Below, one piece after another: positions 35,063 through 44,484 of a stretch of DNA of 64,000 nt. A program made the translations under genes and the position numbers. Below the pieces are notes generated by a model that saw nothing but the letters and a program-made list of their open reading frames with translations, had not been told where the DNA came from and searched no databases. Each line of letters opens with the position of its first letter. Positions within the stretch are counted from its first letter, which is position 1. Source of the stretch: Chitinophaga pinensis DSM 2588 (lineage in GTDB: Bacteria; Bacteroidota; Bacteroidia; Chitinophagales; Chitinophagaceae). The stretch spans positions 7,372,001 to 7,436,000 of the forward strand of contig NC_013132.1 in NCBI RefSeq assembly GCF_000024005.1, written 5' to 3'.

Positions 35063-37826
35063 TGCACAGACCCTGCACAACACAGGCGCTGCTTTCCTGC
35101 GCGGCAATACGTCGGAGGAATGGTTCCGTGAAATGAATGAATGGCAGATCCCACTGACAGGGCTCTCCGGATTTCTCTTACCGGAACACAAAAACACAGA
35201 AGAAGCGGGCGGATTGCTGGTCATTTTCAACAACCAGCTCCCCTCTCCCGAAAAAATACGTCATCCTTATACCGTCATTAACGGGAACTTGTTTATTCCC
35301 GTCAATGCGCAGATCACACCTGCCATTTCTCCGGTAGAAATGAAAGACCTGTTGATCTGGCACCGGCAGATATTACATCCTGCTATCGGCTTTGTCGGCT
35401 TTGAAACGCGGGATGAAATAAGATTGTCTGCATTGGTAAGCGCAGGCGAATTCCTCTCCCGCTCCTGGGACCATGCACATCCTGGTATGCCGCCGACAGC
35501 AAGACTGACGAATATCGGTATTACACAGGTCGCTACAATGGCCAATCTCAGTGATTTATTGGGGAATGGAGAAACGCCCAGACCCTTGTATGAGTTACCG
35601 GAGGATGATGGCTCCATTTCTTCGGGTCTTCCGCCAGAAGAATATCCCGAAGGCGCCCCTCAGCCACCATCATTTTTCCGTGGAGGCTTGCTGTTTAAAA
35701 TATTAGCAGGTGTTATGAGCCTTTTTTCCTTCGGCCGCAGAACCGGCTCCTTGAGCGGAGGAAATAGCGCTGGCACAGGTGGATCTTATATACAAAGGGG
35801 GCTTGAAAAAATGATGCAGGACATACAGGCAAAAAGGGACCGTGAACTGGAACGCCTGCTGAAACTATTTGAAACAAATCCACGGGAAGCATTGAAATAC
35901 GCCATTCCCCTGCAGGACAATGCATCCGGTAGAGGCGCCGCGCCGCCATCTGACCGTTTAAGTGCGCATACCACAAATTTCAGTCTGGGTGGCCTGTTCA
36001 GCAACGGCGCCGTAGACGGATGGCAGACTAGCCGGGACCATGGAGAATTACTGAGAAAAAAATACCTGGAACAGGCACAGAAAGCTATACAGGATGGCGA
36101 TTACCGGCAGGCAGCCTATATCTATGCCCACCTCTTCAATGATCTCTGGCAGGCAGCAAGATTGCTGGAAGAAGGTAAGTTCTTTCATGAAGCTGCCATA
36201 CTCTACCAAAATCATCTCAACCAGCCATTAGAAGCAGCCAGGTGTTACGAACAGGGTGGAATCCTGCTGGAAGCGATTAAGATCTATAAGGAACAAAAGA
36301 AATTTGAGAAAACAGGCGATCTGCTGATGCAGCTTTCCCGGCGTGAAAGCGCGCTTGAATACTATCACCTCGCTGTTGAACAATCCCTTAGTAAACGGGA
36401 CTATCTGGGAGCTGCACGTATCCTCCATGAAAAAGCAGATGACACCGCCGCCGCCAGCGATATACTGGTACGTGGCTGGCAAAATGACTACAGCGGTAAA
36501 AACTGCCTGATTAAGTACCTGGAAATCAATAACCTGCTCGATAAAACAACAATGGCGGCGAAAATAGCCACTATATATACAGAGAAAACGCCACAGCAAC
36601 GATACGACCTCTTCCTGTCCGTTTTACTCGACTTCCGGGAACAAATGGATGAGCAGGCCGGAAATACCACCACCCAGATTACTTATGAGATCATCAGTCC
36701 ACAGATAGAACGGGGCGATATCAGCAAACTGAACCTCCTGAAAAGGGTGCTGCCGGAAGATAAACAGCTCTCCCAGGATATCGAACGCTATCACAACCGG
36801 CTGAAATATCCGGATGCCAGCATAAAAACAGAGCAGGGTTTCCGGTTGCGGGAAGATATCGAATGGTATGGCGCAACAGCATCCATGCAACAGCTCATAT
36901 TCGTGGGCATATTATCAACCCGCGTCTTTGTACTGCGCATGACCCTAAAGGGACAGCAGAAATACTATTCCTGGGAAAGCCCGCACCTGGCAGAGCAGGT
37001 CAGACTTAAAAGACCGGTCACGCTTCAGCCCTATTTCCCGGTCACAGGCAATATGCGTCATCGCCAGCTGACCATGTTCCTGAAAACAAACTGGGGAGTC
37101 ATCGATATCGGGGCGCCTGAATTACCACTGATTAACCCTTTTCAGAGCAATATCAGATTGGATACCACCGACTATTCTGTGGAAGAGCAACTGGTGGGCG
37201 TGACAAATGATCTGGATAGCCAACCGGTGCTCTTTATTGCCGATAAACACAGCGGAGAACTCCATCTCCAGGATGACAATATGGAAGGGGAAAGAGTGCT
37301 TACCAAATGTTTCAATGAGGAGACCAACTTGCCTGTCATATTGCCCAAAGGAGCAACGCCACTTCAGATCTATGGTAATGATCCTTTCTACCTGTATCAC
37401 AAGGAATATCTGTTCAGGATCGAAAGCCTGGGCGGTACCGCTATATTGAAAATGGATGCAGCTATAGACAATATGACCATTTTTCAGCATTCTATCAGCA
37501 CAACGATCGTAGTGTCAACGGAAAGGGGCTGCCTGTTCATCAGGGAAGACAGTGGAGGATTGAGGAAGATGACAGAGCATTTCACTCCCGGATCGCATAC
37601 CCGCCCCTGGCAACTGGTATCGGAAAGCCTCCTGGTCATGGCGTCAGACCGTTCCGGCGCACAGGTTTATGAATTTATCCCTGGTAAAGGCGGTCGGATC
37701 GTCCGGGAACTGAAAACGGCCGCTCCTGTCAGATTTATCCTGCCGGCAGGCGATCCGGGAACCGTGGTGCTGGTAGATGATAAAGGCAGGATTACCGTGG
37801 CAGAAACCGGTCATCGTCCGGGCTGA
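35040..37826 (+). CDS. Helical-repeat/beta-propeller protein of the ternary system (bpX6-like)
   Basis: 928 aa; ATG 35040 overlaps the previous stop by 23 bases. Residues 1-170 form a mixed alpha/beta N-terminal domain. Then a linker with a hydrophobic stretch (about 213-232, GGLLFKILAGVMSLFSFG) that could touch or cross a membrane. TPR-like helical repeats span about 335-530 (QAAYIYAHLFNDLWQAARLL, HEAAILYQNHLNQPLEAARC, LLEAIKIYKEQKKFEKTGDL). A beta-propeller follows (about 590-928, with SGELHLQDDN, GCLFIREDSG and VVLVDDKGRITVAE blades). Last gene of the operon. It resembles the large component called bpX6; it probably binds targets or anchors the complex. Confidence 0.8.
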   Translation: MVLQLQYDAQTLHNTGAAFLRGNTSEEWFREMNEWQIPLTGLSGFLLPEHKNTEEAGGLLVIFNNQLPSPEKIRHPYTVINGNLFIPVNAQITPAISPVEMKDLLIWHRQILHPAIGFVGFETRDEIRLSALVSAGEFLSRSWDHAHPGMPPTARLTNIGITQVATMANLSDLLGNGETPRPLYELPEDDGSISSGLPPEEYPEGAPQPPSFFRGGLLFKILAGVMSLFSFGRRTGSLSGGNSAGTGGSYIQRGLEKMMQDIQAKRDRELERLLKLFETNPREALKYAIPLQDNASGRGAAPPSDRLSAHTTNFSLGGLFSNGAVDGWQTSRDHGELLRKKYLEQAQKAIQDGDYRQAAYIYAHLFNDLWQAARLLEEGKFFHEAAILYQNHLNQPLEAARCYEQGGILLEAIKIYKEQKKFEKTGDLLMQLSRRESALEYYHLAVEQSLSKRDYLGAARILHEKADDTAAASDILVRGWQNDYSGKNCLIKYLEINNLLDKTTMAAKIATIYTEKTPQQRYDLFLSVLLDFREQMDEQAGNTTTQITYEIISPQIERGDISKLNLLKRVLPEDKQLSQDIERYHNRLKYPDASIKTEQGFRLREDIEWYGATASMQQLIFVGILSTRVFVLRMTLKGQQKYYSWESPHLAEQVRLKRPVTLQPYFPVTGNMRHRQLTMFLKTNWGVIDIGAPELPLINPFQSNIRLDTTDYSVEEQLVGVTNDLDSQPVLFIADKHSGELHLQDDNMEGERVLTKCFNEETNLPVILPKGATPLQIYGNDPFYLYHKEYLFRIESLGGTAILKMDAAIDNMTIFQHSISTTIVVSTERGCLFIREDSGGLRKMTEHFTPGSHTRPWQLVSESLLVMASDRSGAQVYEFIPGKGGRIVRELKTAAPVRFILPAGDPGTVVLVDDKGRITVAETGHRPG

Positions 37827-37864
37827 ATCAATTTAGGGATTTATTAACAGTCAGATGCCGGAGA

Positions 37865-37898
37865 TTGATATTAATCCGGCGTTTGTGGCGTAAATTTG
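37865..37898 (+). promoter_or_regulatory. Promoter of the TetR/ABC1-kinase pair
   Basis: TTG (37865-37867) and TAAATTTG (37891-37898) with 23 bases between, 68 bases before ATG 37967. The TTG also looks like an in-frame start, but the signals and the family start argue against it. Confidence 0.45.
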
Positions 37899-37966
37899 TT
37901 ATAGCTGGTGACGTTTTACCCGCGTCACCCTTGTCATGTTTTTACTTACACGCCAAACCCTGGATC

Positions 37967-38593
37967 ATGGATAAAAAACTCATACGCGACGCTTATAAAA
38001 CATACTGGCTGGAAAATGGTAAAAGACCTGTTTCCGTATACGCCTTTTGTCAACAGTTGGATATAACTGAAATTACCTTTTACGACAGCTATTCCTCATT
38101 CGATTCACTGGAAAAAGACATCTGGTGTTCTTTCTTTGAGGAAACACTGGACAAACTGAAAGAAGATGAAATTTACCGGAACTATTCCGCCCGGGAAAAA
38201 CTCCTGACCTTCTACTTCCTGTGGGTACAGCAATTACGAGAAAACAGGAGCTATATTCTTCAGCAAAAAGAACAATACCTGGTGCCCGGTCTGCACCTGG
38301 ACAAACTGGAATCCTTCCGGATCGCGTTTTACGATTACATCCGCGACCTGATCAAGGAAGGCTATCAGACCGGTGAAATCAAGGAACGTAAGTATATTTC
38401 CGATCAGTATGTACATGGCTTCTGGGTACAGGCGCTGTTTGTACTACGCTACTGGACAAAAGATGACAGTGAACGCTTCGAAATGACAGATGCCGCCATA
38501 GAAAAAGCCGTTAACCTCAGCTTTCAGCTGATCAGCTCCAATACACTTGACAGCATCCTGGACTTCGGAAAATTCATGTTTGCAAGGAAATAA
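37967..38593 (+). CDS. TetR-like transcriptional regulator
   Basis: 208 aa from ATG 37967 (MDKKLIRDAYKTYWLENGKR). The N-terminal helix-turn-helix is recognisable but divergent: PVSVYAFCQQLDITEITFYD then SYSSFDSLEKDIW, where typical TetR has a more canonical glycine turn. The C-terminal domain is helical. It precedes the ABC1 kinase gene by 7 bases, and this pairing suggests the regulator senses something linked to the kinase or that both act in one stress response; this is inference. No palindromic operator is evident upstream. Confidence 0.8.
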   Translation: MDKKLIRDAYKTYWLENGKRPVSVYAFCQQLDITEITFYDSYSSFDSLEKDIWCSFFEETLDKLKEDEIYRNYSAREKLLTFYFLWVQQLRENRSYILQQKEQYLVPGLHLDKLESFRIAFYDYIRDLIKEGYQTGEIKERKYISDQYVHGFWVQALFVLRYWTKDDSERFEMTDAAIEKAVNLSFQLISSNTLDSILDFGKFMFARK

Positions 38594-38600
38594 CATTGTG

Positions 38601-39923
38601 ATGAAAGAACAGACTAACATCCCTACCGGAAAAGTTGAACGTGCCAGCAAATTTGTTACAACTGGATTAAAAGTAGGTACCAACTATCTCAAACACTATA
38701 CAAAGAAACTCATAGATCCCTCCACCAGCAGAGAAGAACTGCACGCCGACAATGCGGAGGACATTTACGATACACTCAGCAATCTGAAAGGAAGTGCGCT
38801 GAAGGTGGCGCAGATGCTCAGTATGGACAAGGGAATGCTTCCCAAAGCCTATACAGAACGCTTTGCCATGTCACAGTACAGTGCCCCTCCTCTTTCCGGT
38901 CCGCTGGTCATCAATACATTTGTCAAAACACTGGGTAAAACACCCGGACAATTGTACGATAAGTTCGAGATGCAGGCATCCAATGCAGCCTCTATCGGAC
39001 AGGTACACAAAGCAGTAAAATGGGAGAAAGACCTGGCTGTAAAGATCCAGTATCCTGGTGTTGCTAACAGCGTAAAGTCCGATCTCCGCATTGTGAAGCC
39101 TTTCGCCATCCGCATTGTAGGGATGAATGAAGTGGACATGGATAAGTATTTTGAGGAGATCGAAGGCAAACTGCTGGAAGAAACAGATTATAAACTGGAG
39201 CTGCGACGCTCAATGGAAGTATCTGCCCAGTGCGCACATATTCCCAACCTGGTATTTCCGGTGTATTACCCGGAACTGTCAAGTGACAGGATCATTACGA
39301 TGGACTGGCTGAAAGGCTTCCACCTGAAAGAATTCCTGGAACGCAATCCTTCACAGGAGGCCAGGAACCAGATCGGACAAGCCCTGTGGGATTTCTATCA
39401 GTTCCAGGTACATGCATTAAAGAAAGTACATGCCGACCCTCATCCAGGCAATTTCCTGATGCGGGAAGATGGTACTGTCGGCGTATTCGACTTTGGTTGT
39501 ATCAAAGAAATTCCTGAGGACTTCTATACCAACTACTTCCTGCTGGTTGATAAAGAAGTGCTGAAAGATGAAGCCAGACGGAAGGAAATCTACCTGAACC
39601 TGGAGATGATCCATCCGAATGACACGGAGAAGGAAATTGTATTCTTCTCAGGACTCTTCCAGAAAATGATTGATATGCTGACGCTTCCTTTTACGCAGCA
39701 GGAATTTGATTTCGGGGACGAAACGTATTTTGCAGAGATCTACGCATACATGGATTACCTGTACAATCTGAAAGAAGTAAGAGATTCTAAAGTAGCGAGA
39801 GGGTCGCGACACTCCTTATATGTGAACCGGACCTATTTCGGTTTATATTCTATTCTCAGTGATCTGAAAGCGAAGGTCGTTACCAGCGAAGCCCGTATAC
39901 AAAGCATGTTACGCCCTGTATAA
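38601..39923 (+). CDS. ABC1/AarF/UbiB family atypical kinase
   Basis: 440 aa from ATG 38601, 7 bases after the TetR-like stop. Family landmarks: the extension with LKGSALKVAQMLS (family KxGQ motif reads K68-V-A-Q71), the Ala-rich loop NAASIGQVHKA, ATP-binding Lys148 in LAVKIQYPGV, catalytic HADPHPGNF (Asp279, Asn284) and metal Asp297 in FDFGC. UbiB/COQ8 proteins act as ATPases or kinases needed for quinone biosynthesis and lipid-linked processes. The substitution of Gly by Ala in KxGQ is in the segment that controls nucleotide use. No menaquinone gene is nearby, so the target pathway is unproven. Confidence 0.92.
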   Translation: MKEQTNIPTGKVERASKFVTTGLKVGTNYLKHYTKKLIDPSTSREELHADNAEDIYDTLSNLKGSALKVAQMLSMDKGMLPKAYTERFAMSQYSAPPLSGPLVINTFVKTLGKTPGQLYDKFEMQASNAASIGQVHKAVKWEKDLAVKIQYPGVANSVKSDLRIVKPFAIRIVGMNEVDMDKYFEEIEGKLLEETDYKLELRRSMEVSAQCAHIPNLVFPVYYPELSSDRIITMDWLKGFHLKEFLERNPSQEARNQIGQALWDFYQFQVHALKKVHADPHPGNFLMREDGTVGVFDFGCIKEIPEDFYTNYFLLVDKEVLKDEARRKEIYLNLEMIHPNDTEKEIVFFSGLFQKMIDMLTLPFTQQEFDFGDETYFAEIYAYMDYLYNLKEVRDSKVARGSRHSLYVNRTYFGLYSILSDLKAKVVTSEARIQSMLRPV

Positions 39924-39953
39924 AAGAACTCCTACTGAATTAAGCGTATTATT

Positions 39954-40002
39954 ACCGGCACTGATGTAACCTGGAAGGTTATATTAAAGTGCCGGTTTTT
40001 TT
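39954..40002 (+). terminator. Intrinsic terminator of the kinase gene
   Basis: Arms ACCGGCACT (39954-39962) and AGTGCCGGT (39988-39996), with an inner TAACCT/AGGTTA stem in the loop, then a T run. It follows the stop codon by 30 bases. Confidence 0.9.
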
Positions 40003-40621
40003 ATTGTATCCATTCACGTTTTTATTCTCATTTTAATTTTTTTTTAACAAAAAAGAGTGCTCAGCTAATACGTAACAAACTGATAAACAGTATTATTAGA
40101 AATCAATTAAAACTCCGTTAACATTCTGTTAAAATCTGTTAACAGGTTTGGAAAACAAATCCTACTATTTTTATAGGGTCGGGAAAAATACGCTGATTAA
40201 CATTACCGAAACCGTTGATACTAAGTAATGCAGATCATAAAAATGATCCCTCGTACTATGGCTGTGAGAATTCTAAGTTGTGAGAGAGAGTTAAAGGAGA
40301 GACCAAAATCAATGTATGTAAAAAGATAGCAGTTATCAGCCCTATGCCGGTTAACTGATTCTATCCCTAGAGGAATAGCTAGTTCGTCGTTATAAAATAA
40401 TAATCAGCCAATAAATGGGGGAAGTAAGTTGTCATCTTATACTTTTAAGGGAACCAGGCAGTAATGCTTAATTATTCTTTCTTGTAGGCTTCTCTGATAC
40501 AAAAGGAGACCGGCTAACGTCTGCCCAGTCGTTTTTAACAAAAGCGACTGGAACGGAAGGGGATTTTTATACACCATAGCGAATGAGCTATAACAACAAT
40601 GCAATTCAAGCCAAAATCGAT
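40003..40621 (+). promoter_or_regulatory. Long leader region of the SusCD locus
   Basis: About 620 bases with no convincing gene. It begins AT-rich with several GTTAACA-like motifs (about 40117-40145). It then holds a strong hairpin near its end: arms CCAGTCG (40525-40531) and CGACTGG (40545-40551), loop extended by a U/A pairing. An AAAAGGAGA ribosome-binding-like stretch lies at about 40501-40509, and GGAAGGGGA at about 40555-40563. The second purine run is 17-20 bases before ATG 40583. Likely promoter plus structured leader controlling the four downstream genes; the transcript start is not determined. Confidence 0.4.
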
Positions 40622-41203
40622 ATGAACATGAAGATTTACAAACTAACCAACATTAAAGCACTGGTCATCCTGGCGCTGATAATGGCGGTTCTCGCAGGAT
40701 GCGACAAAAAGAAAGAACGTATCTATGAATTACTGCCTCCTGATCCTGAAGTTGAAATGGACGTAACTGATGGTAACATTGGTATGACCGTGAGCATTGA
40801 AAACACAGGTGGACCAAATGCCGGTGAAGGATCAAGAAAATTAATAGATAATGATCTTAGCTCTAAATTCCTCATTTTCTCGTTTGAGCCAACATTCTAT
40901 ATCCAGCTGGAATTCGATGCTCCTGAAAGAGTAGATGCGTATACATTCACTTCTGCCAACGACGCTGACGGAAGAGATCCTAAAAACTGGAAAATACTCG
41001 GATCAAATGATCTGACTGAATGGAAAGAACTTGACAGCAAAACCGATCAGGCATTTACGGAAAGAAAGCAAACTATTCGTTTCGAATATACCAATGCCGA
41101 CTCATACAAGTACTACCGTCTTGCTATCTCTGCCTTAAAAGGTGGTACCAGCGGTCTCTTTCAGATGGCTGAATGGCGTTTAATAAAAAGACCTAAACAA
41201 TAA
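40622..41203 (+). CDS. F5/8 type C (discoidin-like) lipoprotein
   Basis: 193 aa from ATG 40622 (MNMKIYKLTN). ATG 40628 is equally plausible; ATG 40583 would place 13 polar residues before the signal peptide. Lipobox VLAGC, then DKKKERIYELLPPDPEVE. The mature domain is a galactose-binding/discoidin beta-sandwich: SRKLIDNDLSSKF, IQLEFDAPERVDAYTFTSAN, DGRDPKNWKILGSNDLTEW, YKYYRLAISALKGG and LFQMAEWRLI. Such domains bind glycans or proteins on the surface. It precedes SusC by 86 bases, so it is probably the outer-surface capture protein of this locus. Confidence 0.88.
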   Translation: MNMKIYKLTNIKALVILALIMAVLAGCDKKKERIYELLPPDPEVEMDVTDGNIGMTVSIENTGGPNAGEGSRKLIDNDLSSKFLIFSFEPTFYIQLEFDAPERVDAYTFTSANDADGRDPKNWKILGSNDLTEWKELDSKTDQAFTERKQTIRFEYTNADSYKYYRLAISALKGGTSGLFQMAEWRLIKRPKQ

Positions 41204-41289
41204 AAACATTAAACGCTGTATTGTCAACGGTCCATCATTGACAGTACGACGCTGCTAATATTTCCATAATTCAACCAAACAAAGCAACT

Positions 41290-44200
41290 ATGCTTGGAAA
41301 TCTAAGAAAGTCTCTTGCGATGGGCAGCCTATGCCTGTCGGGAATATTTGTCACTACGGCGGTTGTCGCACAACAAGCCGAAAAAATCACCATCACTGGT
41401 AACGTAAAGGATGAACTGAGAGCTGCGATGCCTGGGGTGATGATCATCAATCAGACGTCCAAATCGGGTGTTCCTACTGATGATAAGGGACATTTCTCTA
41501 TTGGCGCAAAAAGGGGTGATACCCTGGTAGCCCGCCTCGTGGGATTTGAACCATTTCAATTTGTGATTAAAACAACGATCGACTTTGATATTACAATGAA
41601 AGCTACCAACAGTTCCCTGAATGAGGTGGTTGTCGTAGGTTTCGGTCAGCAGAAAAAGATCAGTCTCGTGGGTGCGCAGTCTACCGTTAAAATGGAAGAC
41701 CTGAAACAGCCTGTAGCTAACCTGAGTGCGGCACTGGCTGGTCGTCTTGCGGGTGTTGTTGGTGTTCAGCGTTCCGGCTTACCTGGATCCAATGGCGCAG
41801 ATCTATGGATCCGTGGTATTTCTACTTTTAATGGCTCAGGCAACAGTGCATCACCGCTCGTTGTAGTGGATGGTGTTCAGGGACGTGACATTAACTCATT
41901 CGATCCTGAAGACATTGCATCCTTCACTGTACTGAAAGACGCTGCTGCTACTGCAGTATATGGTGTGGCAGGTGCGAACGGTGTTATCATCATCACCACT
42001 AAAAAAGGAACTTCAGGTAAGTCCAGCCTGATGGCCAATTACAACCAGGGTGTGACGTCCTTTACCAAAAGGCCGGAACTGACTGATGGCGTAATGTACA
42101 TGATGCTTCGTAATGAGGCGCAGCGTAATACCGGCCTTGCTCCAGAGTACTCCAATAATACAATCAATGCAACCATTCTGAAACAGGATCCTTATCTGTA
42201 TCCGAATGTAGACTGGCTGGATGCGCTCTTCAAAGATGTAAGCACAAACAGACGTGCTAACTTCAGCGCACGTGGCGGTTCCGACAATGCAACTTACTAT
42301 GTGTCCCTGGGTTATTATGACGAGTCCAGCTTACTGAGAACGGACAAATCACAGACCTATGACGCATCTACCCGTTTCAAACGCTATAACTTCACCTCTA
42401 ACACTAATATGAACTGGACCAAGACCACCAAATTCGATCTCGGTATCCAGGGTTATATTAGTTCCGTGAACACACCAAACGTTAATCCGGAAGATGCATT
42501 CAGAAATGTAATGCAGACTAACCCGGTGCTCTATCCGATCATGTACCCGGGCAACCTGGTACCTAGCGTGAACTCACAAGGTGCACAGCCTAACCCGTAT
42601 GCACAGGTTACACAGACCGGTTTCAAAAATACATTTAACAACCAGGTATATTCCAACGCGCGTATTTCCCAGGATCTGTCCGAAATCACACCTGGTTTAT
42701 CCGCTTATGCCCTGTTCTCATTTGACGTATTCAATAACCACCAGATTAGCCGCTTCCGTGATAGAAGTGGATACCTGATCAACAAGGTACGTCCTTACAA
42801 TGCTGACGGCAGTATTAACCTGAACCTGATCTCCAATGGTAACGATGAACTGCAATATGGTCGTACAAACGGCGGCAGACGACAGTTCTACCTGGAAGGT
42901 GCAGTGAACTATGACAGAAACATTGGTAAGAAAGGCCACCTGACTGCGATGATGCTCTATAACCAGCGTGAACGTACAGAGGCATTTGCTAATGACCTGA
43001 CAGGTTCCATTCCATACCGTAGCCTGGGTCTTGCAGGAAGGGGTACTTACTCTTACGATGAGAAATACTTCGCTGAGGTAAACTTTGGTTACAATGGTTC
43101 TGAGAACTTCGCACCATCCAAAAGATTCGGTTTCTTCCCATCTTTTGGTGTGGGTTGGGTAGTGTCTAATGAAGACTTCTTTGAAGGTGCAAAAAGCAGC
43201 ATACAGTTCCTGAAGATCCGTTATTCTGATGGTAAAGTGGGTGATGGAGGTAATGGCGGTCGTCGTTTCGGTTACCTGACACTGGTTGCCTACGATCCGC
43301 TGGATGCAAATGGTAATCCACAGGATCTGGGTCTGGACTTTGGTAAAAACAGTAACTCTTTCTCGAGACATAGTATTGTGATCACTGACTATGGTTCCAA
43401 TGTAACCTGGGCTACTTCTCACAAACAGGACCTCGGTATCGAATTCAAAACACTGAACGAACATCTCTCCGTTACTGCTGACCTCTTTAAAGAAAGACGT
43501 TCCGGCGTATTCCTGCAGAGAGAATCATTGTCCTCTTTCGTGGGGCTGAACTCCCGCCCTTGGGGTAACCTCGGTATCATCCAGAACAAAGGTATTGATG
43601 CAACGATCGAAATGTCACCTGTCAAGATCGCTAAAAACATGACACTGGATGGTCGCGCTACCTTTACATACAACAGAGATAAAGTGATCGAAAATGATCA
43701 GCCTAAACAGCCATATGATTATATGGACACTCGTGGGACCAACTACAACGCTACTTTCGGTTATGTAGCAGAAGGTCTGTTTACTGATCAGGCAGATATA
43801 GACAAGCACGCAAACCAGTCTATATTCGGTACAGTTCATCCTGGTGATATCAAATATGCGGATCTGAATGGCGATGGCGTTATCACCGCAAATGATAAAA
43901 AACGTATCGGTAATGGCGACGTTCCTACTACTGTATATGGCTTCGGTCTGAACCTGACCTGGAAAAACTTCTACATCGGTGCATTCTTCCAGGGTGTTGC
44001 CGGCGCAGACAGGATGCTGGGTGGCGATGGTATTATTCCTTTCAACAACAGCACTGGTCCTGAAAGAAGTAACCTGTTTGCAATAGCAGAAGACAGATGG
44101 ACAGAAGACAATCCTAATCCGCATGCATTCTATCCTCGTCTGGCATATGGTAACGCAGCCAACAAAAATAACTCACAGGAGTCCAGCTGGTGGGTAAAAG

Positions 44201-44421
44201 ATATCAGCTTCCTGCGTCTCAAAACTGCTGATTTCGGATATAACCTGCCAAAGGGTCTGATGAAAAGGGCACATATCAAAAATGCCCGCCTGTACGTACA
44301 GGGTCTGAACCTGTTCTACTGGAGCAAATTCAAACTGTGGGATCCTGAGCTGAATACCAGCAACGGTACCAACTATCCAAACACCAGGTCTATCAACTTC
44401 GGTCTGCAGGCCAACTTCTAA
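41290..44421 (+). CDS. SusC/RagA family TonB-linked outer membrane transporter
   Basis: 1043 aa. Signal peptide (cut near VVAQQ), a carboxypeptidase-D regulatory-like domain (KITITGNVKDELRAAMPGVM onward), then the TonB-dependent plug with NEVVVVGFGQQKK, the SusC signature GLPGSNGADLWIRGISTFNG and PLVVVDGVQGRDINS, and the 22-strand barrel ending SINFGLQANF with the C-terminal Phe. It imports a ligand too large for porins, powered by TonB-ExbBD. Ligand identity is not readable. It works with the SusD lipoprotein 63 bases downstream. The preceding F5/8 lipoprotein and following BSP peptidase hint at a glycoprotein or peptide substrate. Confidence 0.96.
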   Translation: MLGNLRKSLAMGSLCLSGIFVTTAVVAQQAEKITITGNVKDELRAAMPGVMIINQTSKSGVPTDDKGHFSIGAKRGDTLVARLVGFEPFQFVIKTTIDFDITMKATNSSLNEVVVVGFGQQKKISLVGAQSTVKMEDLKQPVANLSAALAGRLAGVVGVQRSGLPGSNGADLWIRGISTFNGSGNSASPLVVVDGVQGRDINSFDPEDIASFTVLKDAAATAVYGVAGANGVIIITTKKGTSGKSSLMANYNQGVTSFTKRPELTDGVMYMMLRNEAQRNTGLAPEYSNNTINATILKQDPYLYPNVDWLDALFKDVSTNRRANFSARGGSDNATYYVSLGYYDESSLLRTDKSQTYDASTRFKRYNFTSNTNMNWTKTTKFDLGIQGYISSVNTPNVNPEDAFRNVMQTNPVLYPIMYPGNLVPSVNSQGAQPNPYAQVTQTGFKNTFNNQVYSNARISQDLSEITPGLSAYALFSFDVFNNHQISRFRDRSGYLINKVRPYNADGSINLNLISNGNDELQYGRTNGGRRQFYLEGAVNYDRNIGKKGHLTAMMLYNQRERTEAFANDLTGSIPYRSLGLAGRGTYSYDEKYFAEVNFGYNGSENFAPSKRFGFFPSFGVGWVVSNEDFFEGAKSSIQFLKIRYSDGKVGDGGNGGRRFGYLTLVAYDPLDANGNPQDLGLDFGKNSNSFSRHSIVITDYGSNVTWATSHKQDLGIEFKTLNEHLSVTADLFKERRSGVFLQRESLSSFVGLNSRPWGNLGIIQNKGIDATIEMSPVKIAKNMTLDGRATFTYNRDKVIENDQPKQPYDYMDTRGTNYNATFGYVAEGLFTDQADIDKHANQSIFGTVHPGDIKYADLNGDGVITANDKKRIGNGDVPTTVYGFGLNLTWKNFYIGAFFQGVAGADRMLGGDGIIPFNNSTGPERSNLFAIAEDRWTEDNPNPHAFYPRLAYGNAANKNNSQESSWWVKDISFLRLKTADFGYNLPKGLMKRAHIKNARLYVQGLNLFYWSKFKLWDPELNTSNGTNYPNTRSINFGLQANF

Positions 44422-44484
44422 AACAGGTTTTGAATGACCCGTTATACACATAGCGGGATATGTGACAAAGTCAAACACTCGTAC

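Noticed and set aside
30081..37826. Ternary operon as a RavA-ViaA or classical methanol-dehydrogenase MoxR locus
   Set aside because: No ViaA-like protein, methanol dehydrogenase or BatA-E type membrane vWA genes; the propeller-bearing partners differ.
42718..43464. 248-codon open frame opposite SusC
   Set aside because: The SusC reading frame is certain here; the opposite frame has no recognisable protein features.
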